From DATJOJ01 sp035507035 (lineage in GTDB: Bacteria; Acidobacteriota; Terriglobia; Terriglobales; Acidobacteriaceae): a stretch of DNA of 64,000 nt. Under the pieces are notes generated by a model. The model was not told where the DNA came from. It saw only the letters and a program-made list of their open reading frames with translations, and ran no database searches. The stretch is from assembly GCA_035507035.1 (NCBI GenBank), contig DATJOJ010000061.1, forward strand, positions 178,527 to 242,526. The letters run 5' to 3'. The translations under genes and the position numbers were made by a program. This document shows, piece after piece, positions 62,183 to 64,000 of the stretch. Each line of letters starts with the position of its first letter. The first letter of the stretch is position 1.

Positions 62183-64000
62183 ATGCGTCTTTTCGATTCG
62201 GTAAAATCGGTTTTCGCAGTCTTTATTTTGTCTGCATGCAGCCTCGTCCTTGCCGGCTGCAATGGGTTGTCATCTGGATCCGGATCGAGCTCCGGCGGCA
62301 ACAGCTACGCCGTTTCAGGAACCATCACACCGGCCGCGAGTGCGTCCGGCGCTATCGTCAAGCTCAGCGGGGCCGGCGTTGCTTCGGCAACGGTAAATGC
62401 CTCCGGACAATTCACAATCAGCGGAGTGGCGAATGGAACCTATACGGCCACTCCATCGAAGACTGGATATACGTTTACCCCCGCATCTCAGAATGTCACT
62501 GTGAACGGTAGCGATGTCAGCGGAGTGAATTTCGGGGATGTGCAGCAAACCTTCAGCATTTCAGGGAACATTTCGCCGGCTTCGTTTGGTAGCACCACCA
62601 CCGTTTCTTTGAGCGGCGACACGAAAGCGATTGTTACCGCTGACTCGTCCGGTAATTTCACCTTTCCTGATCTCCCTAGTGGCTCGTACACCATTACCCC
62701 AAACAAGGCCGGATTCAATTTCACTCCGTCGAGTCAACCGGCCACAGTCAACGGGCAAAACGTCACCGGCATCAACTTCTCCTCGTTATTCGTCGGAACT
62801 TGCACGGGCGGTGCCGGGACCGCCAATTTCTACGTAGCGACGTACGGTGACGACACCTGGTCAGGCACACTAGACTGCCCCAACGCTGCGAATACTGACG
62901 GGCCATTTGCCAGCGTGGCCCGCGCCCAGCAAGCTGTGCGCGCCATTAGCGCAAATGCTAGTTCGCCTATTACGGTTATGGTACGCAACGGTACCTATTA
63001 TCTTCCGTTGAGCCCCACCAGCCCGGGAACGTTGAACTTTACCAATGCTGACTCGGGAACTTCGACTGCTCCTATCACCTGGATACATTATCCCGGCGAA
63101 GCGCCCGTCCTTAACGGAGGTGTGCCGGTAACCGGCTGGTCCAATGTTTCCGGGGCGCTATGGCAGGCTCCTATGCCGGCGGGCACCCAACCGTTCGAAT
63201 ATTTCTTTTACAATGGCGAGCGGCGCTTGCGTTCGCGTCTGCAATCCGCTGATGGTGTCGGCTACTACATGCACGATGGCTCCTGCATTTCCACCCAGAC
63301 TGGGAAAACCAGCAGCGTCGATCAGTGTAATCTCGGCACGTTCTTGCGCATCGCTGCGACCATTCCGCCCACCGGGGAAAACGCGAATTGTCCCAGCTAC
63401 AACAATGGCGCTGGAGAATCCAAGTGCATGGATCGTTTTCAATACAACCCTGCCGATCCCGTTACTAAGTTTATCAATCTCAATCCTCCTAAAGGCAATC
63501 CATGCGGGGTACCTGCCGATGGGAGCTATCCATCCGGCGATGTGGAACTCACGCTGATCGACGCGTTCACCTCAGATCTGATGCGTGTCAGTTGCGTTAA
63601 TACCCAGACCCACGTCATTTATCTGACCGGAGCGACGAATCCTGACACGCCCAACGAATACAATTTCTTTGGTCCAGCCGTCGGCCACCGCTACATGGTT
63701 GAGAACACTCGCGATGCCTTCAATGCCGAGCAGGCAGCAGGACAAACCGGCATCTGGTTTCTCGATCGTTCCACCAATCCATGGACTCTGAACTATCTCG
63801 CGAATACTGGCGAGAACCCCACCACTGATACGGCAGTAATTCCGCAGCTTGGAGCGGAAATTCCAGGATCACCGGCCAGTGATTATGTCGGTGCTAGCCT
63901 CATGTTTGCCACCAATCTGCAGAATGTCACGTTCAGCGGGTTGACATTTGAAATGGACAATTTCATCCCGGCCGTCGGCGGATTCAACAACGACTCCAAC
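62183..64000 (+). CDS. Lipoprotein with two Ig-like repeats and a beta-helix domain, 3' end outside window
   Basis: At least 606 residues; it continues past the window. A lipoprotein signal ends LVLAGC (Cys about 26), so it should be anchored to a membrane, probably facing outward. Two tandem carboxypeptidase-regulatory-like repeats follow (about 38-115 and 118-195), each with SGTITPA or SGNISPA and a closing GVNFG/GINFS. A domain starting FYVATYGDDTWSGTLDC (about 210) has the PFASVARAQQAVRAI pattern of right-handed beta-helix polysaccharide-active proteins. The enzyme class cannot be fixed from the visible part. The frame is uninterrupted to the last base. Confidence 0.85.
   Translation, partial: MRLFDSVKSVFAVFILSACSLVLAGCNGLSSGSGSSSGGNSYAVSGTITPAASASGAIVKLSGAGVASATVNASGQFTISGVANGTYTATPSKTGYTFTPASQNVTVNGSDVSGVNFGDVQQTFSISGNISPASFGSTTTVSLSGDTKAIVTADSSGNFTFPDLPSGSYTITPNKAGFNFTPSSQPATVNGQNVTGINFSSLFVGTCTGGAGTANFYVATYGDDTWSGTLDCPNAANTDGPFASVARAQQAVRAISANASSPITVMVRNGTYYLPLSPTSPGTLNFTNADSGTSTAPITWIHYPGEAPVLNGGVPVTGWSNVSGALWQAPMPAGTQPFEYFFYNGERRLRSRLQSADGVGYYMHDGSCISTQTGKTSSVDQCNLGTFLRIAATIPPTGENANCPSYNNGAGESKCMDRFQYNPADPVTKFINLNPPKGNPCGVPADGSYPSGDVELTLIDAFTSDLMRVSCVNTQTHVIYLTGATNPDTPNEYNFFGPAVGHRYMVENTRDAFNAEQAAGQTGIWFLDRSTNPWTLNYLANTGENPTTDTAVIPQLGAEIPGSPASDYVGASLMFATNLQNVTFSGLTFEMDNFIPAVGGFNNDSN

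Noticed and set aside
1..64000. CRISPR arrays, prophage or insertion sequences
   Set aside because: I found no spacer-repeat array, integrase, transposase or phage gene.

Overview
This looks like a piece of an ordinary chromosome from a soil-type member of the Acidobacteriota (Terriglobia / Candidatus Koribacter-like). The clues, all inference from gene content, are two serine/threonine kinases with TolB-like or TPR C-terminal halves, paired MacB-type permeases without an ATPase, a fused formiminotransferase-cyclodeaminase, a PagL-like lipid A deacylase (so an outer membrane with LPS), a PIG-L protein with large extra domains, frequent GTG/TTG starts and clear Shine-Dalgarno sites. I see no rRNA, tRNA, CRISPR array, prophage, integrase or intact insertion sequence. 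The window cuts a transketolase gene at its left end and a large lipoprotein gene at its right end.

Layout. 1-5.98 kb: transketolase (5' cut), a 2-hydroxyacid dehydrogenase, a membrane glycosyltransferase, a tiny membrane protein and a Tat-exported amidase. 6.0-14.5 kb: two FtsX/MacB-type permeases, a membrane diguanylate cyclase, a PagL-like outer-membrane enzyme, a DUF202 protein, bifunctional FTCD and a secreted protein of unknown function. 14.6-17.3 kb: a tiny zinc-ribbon gene, a cysteine desulfurase and mnmA, which together fit sulfur delivery to tRNA. 17.3-23.8 kb: a secreted protein, a DUF948/YtxH-like pair, a zinc-ribbon protein, a HAMP-GAF-GGDEF cyclase, a ferredoxin and a DHA2 drug exporter. 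23.9-31.8 kb: a kinase with a beta-propeller, a STAS protein, an MBL hydrolase, an AsmA-HAD pair and a LacI regulator with a convincing promoter and palindrome. 31.8-38 kb: amino-acid metabolism (a trans-sulfuration enzyme, an atypical SDR, an aminotransferase, a cupin, thrC and thrB).

38-47.2 kb is a minus-strand block: DinB, MFS exporter, APC permease, a giant secreted PIG-L deacetylase and a second kinase. 47.2-51.5 kb holds two secreted proteins and a DNA-binding/TPR protein with helically phased direct repeats just before its start. 51.5-56.9 kb is the most interesting locus: five minus-strand genes encoding an esterase, an ATP-grasp ligase, a GCS2/YbdK-type carboxylate-amine ligase, an M29-like aminopeptidase and a second ATP-grasp-like protein. 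The set reads as a pathway that builds and trims a small peptide or amide. 57-64 kb: a secreted amidohydrolase, a small membrane protein, a secreted GH13 enzyme with an altered catalytic site, a small coiled protein, an internally deleted gene remnant and a beta-helix lipoprotein that continues past the window.

The intergenic DNA is unusually rich in short structured elements: heptamer arrays that overlap stop and start codons, several near-perfect palindromes, and two copies of a TCATYCCGAG-type element. These may be dispersed families in this genome, but only a genome-wide search can show that.
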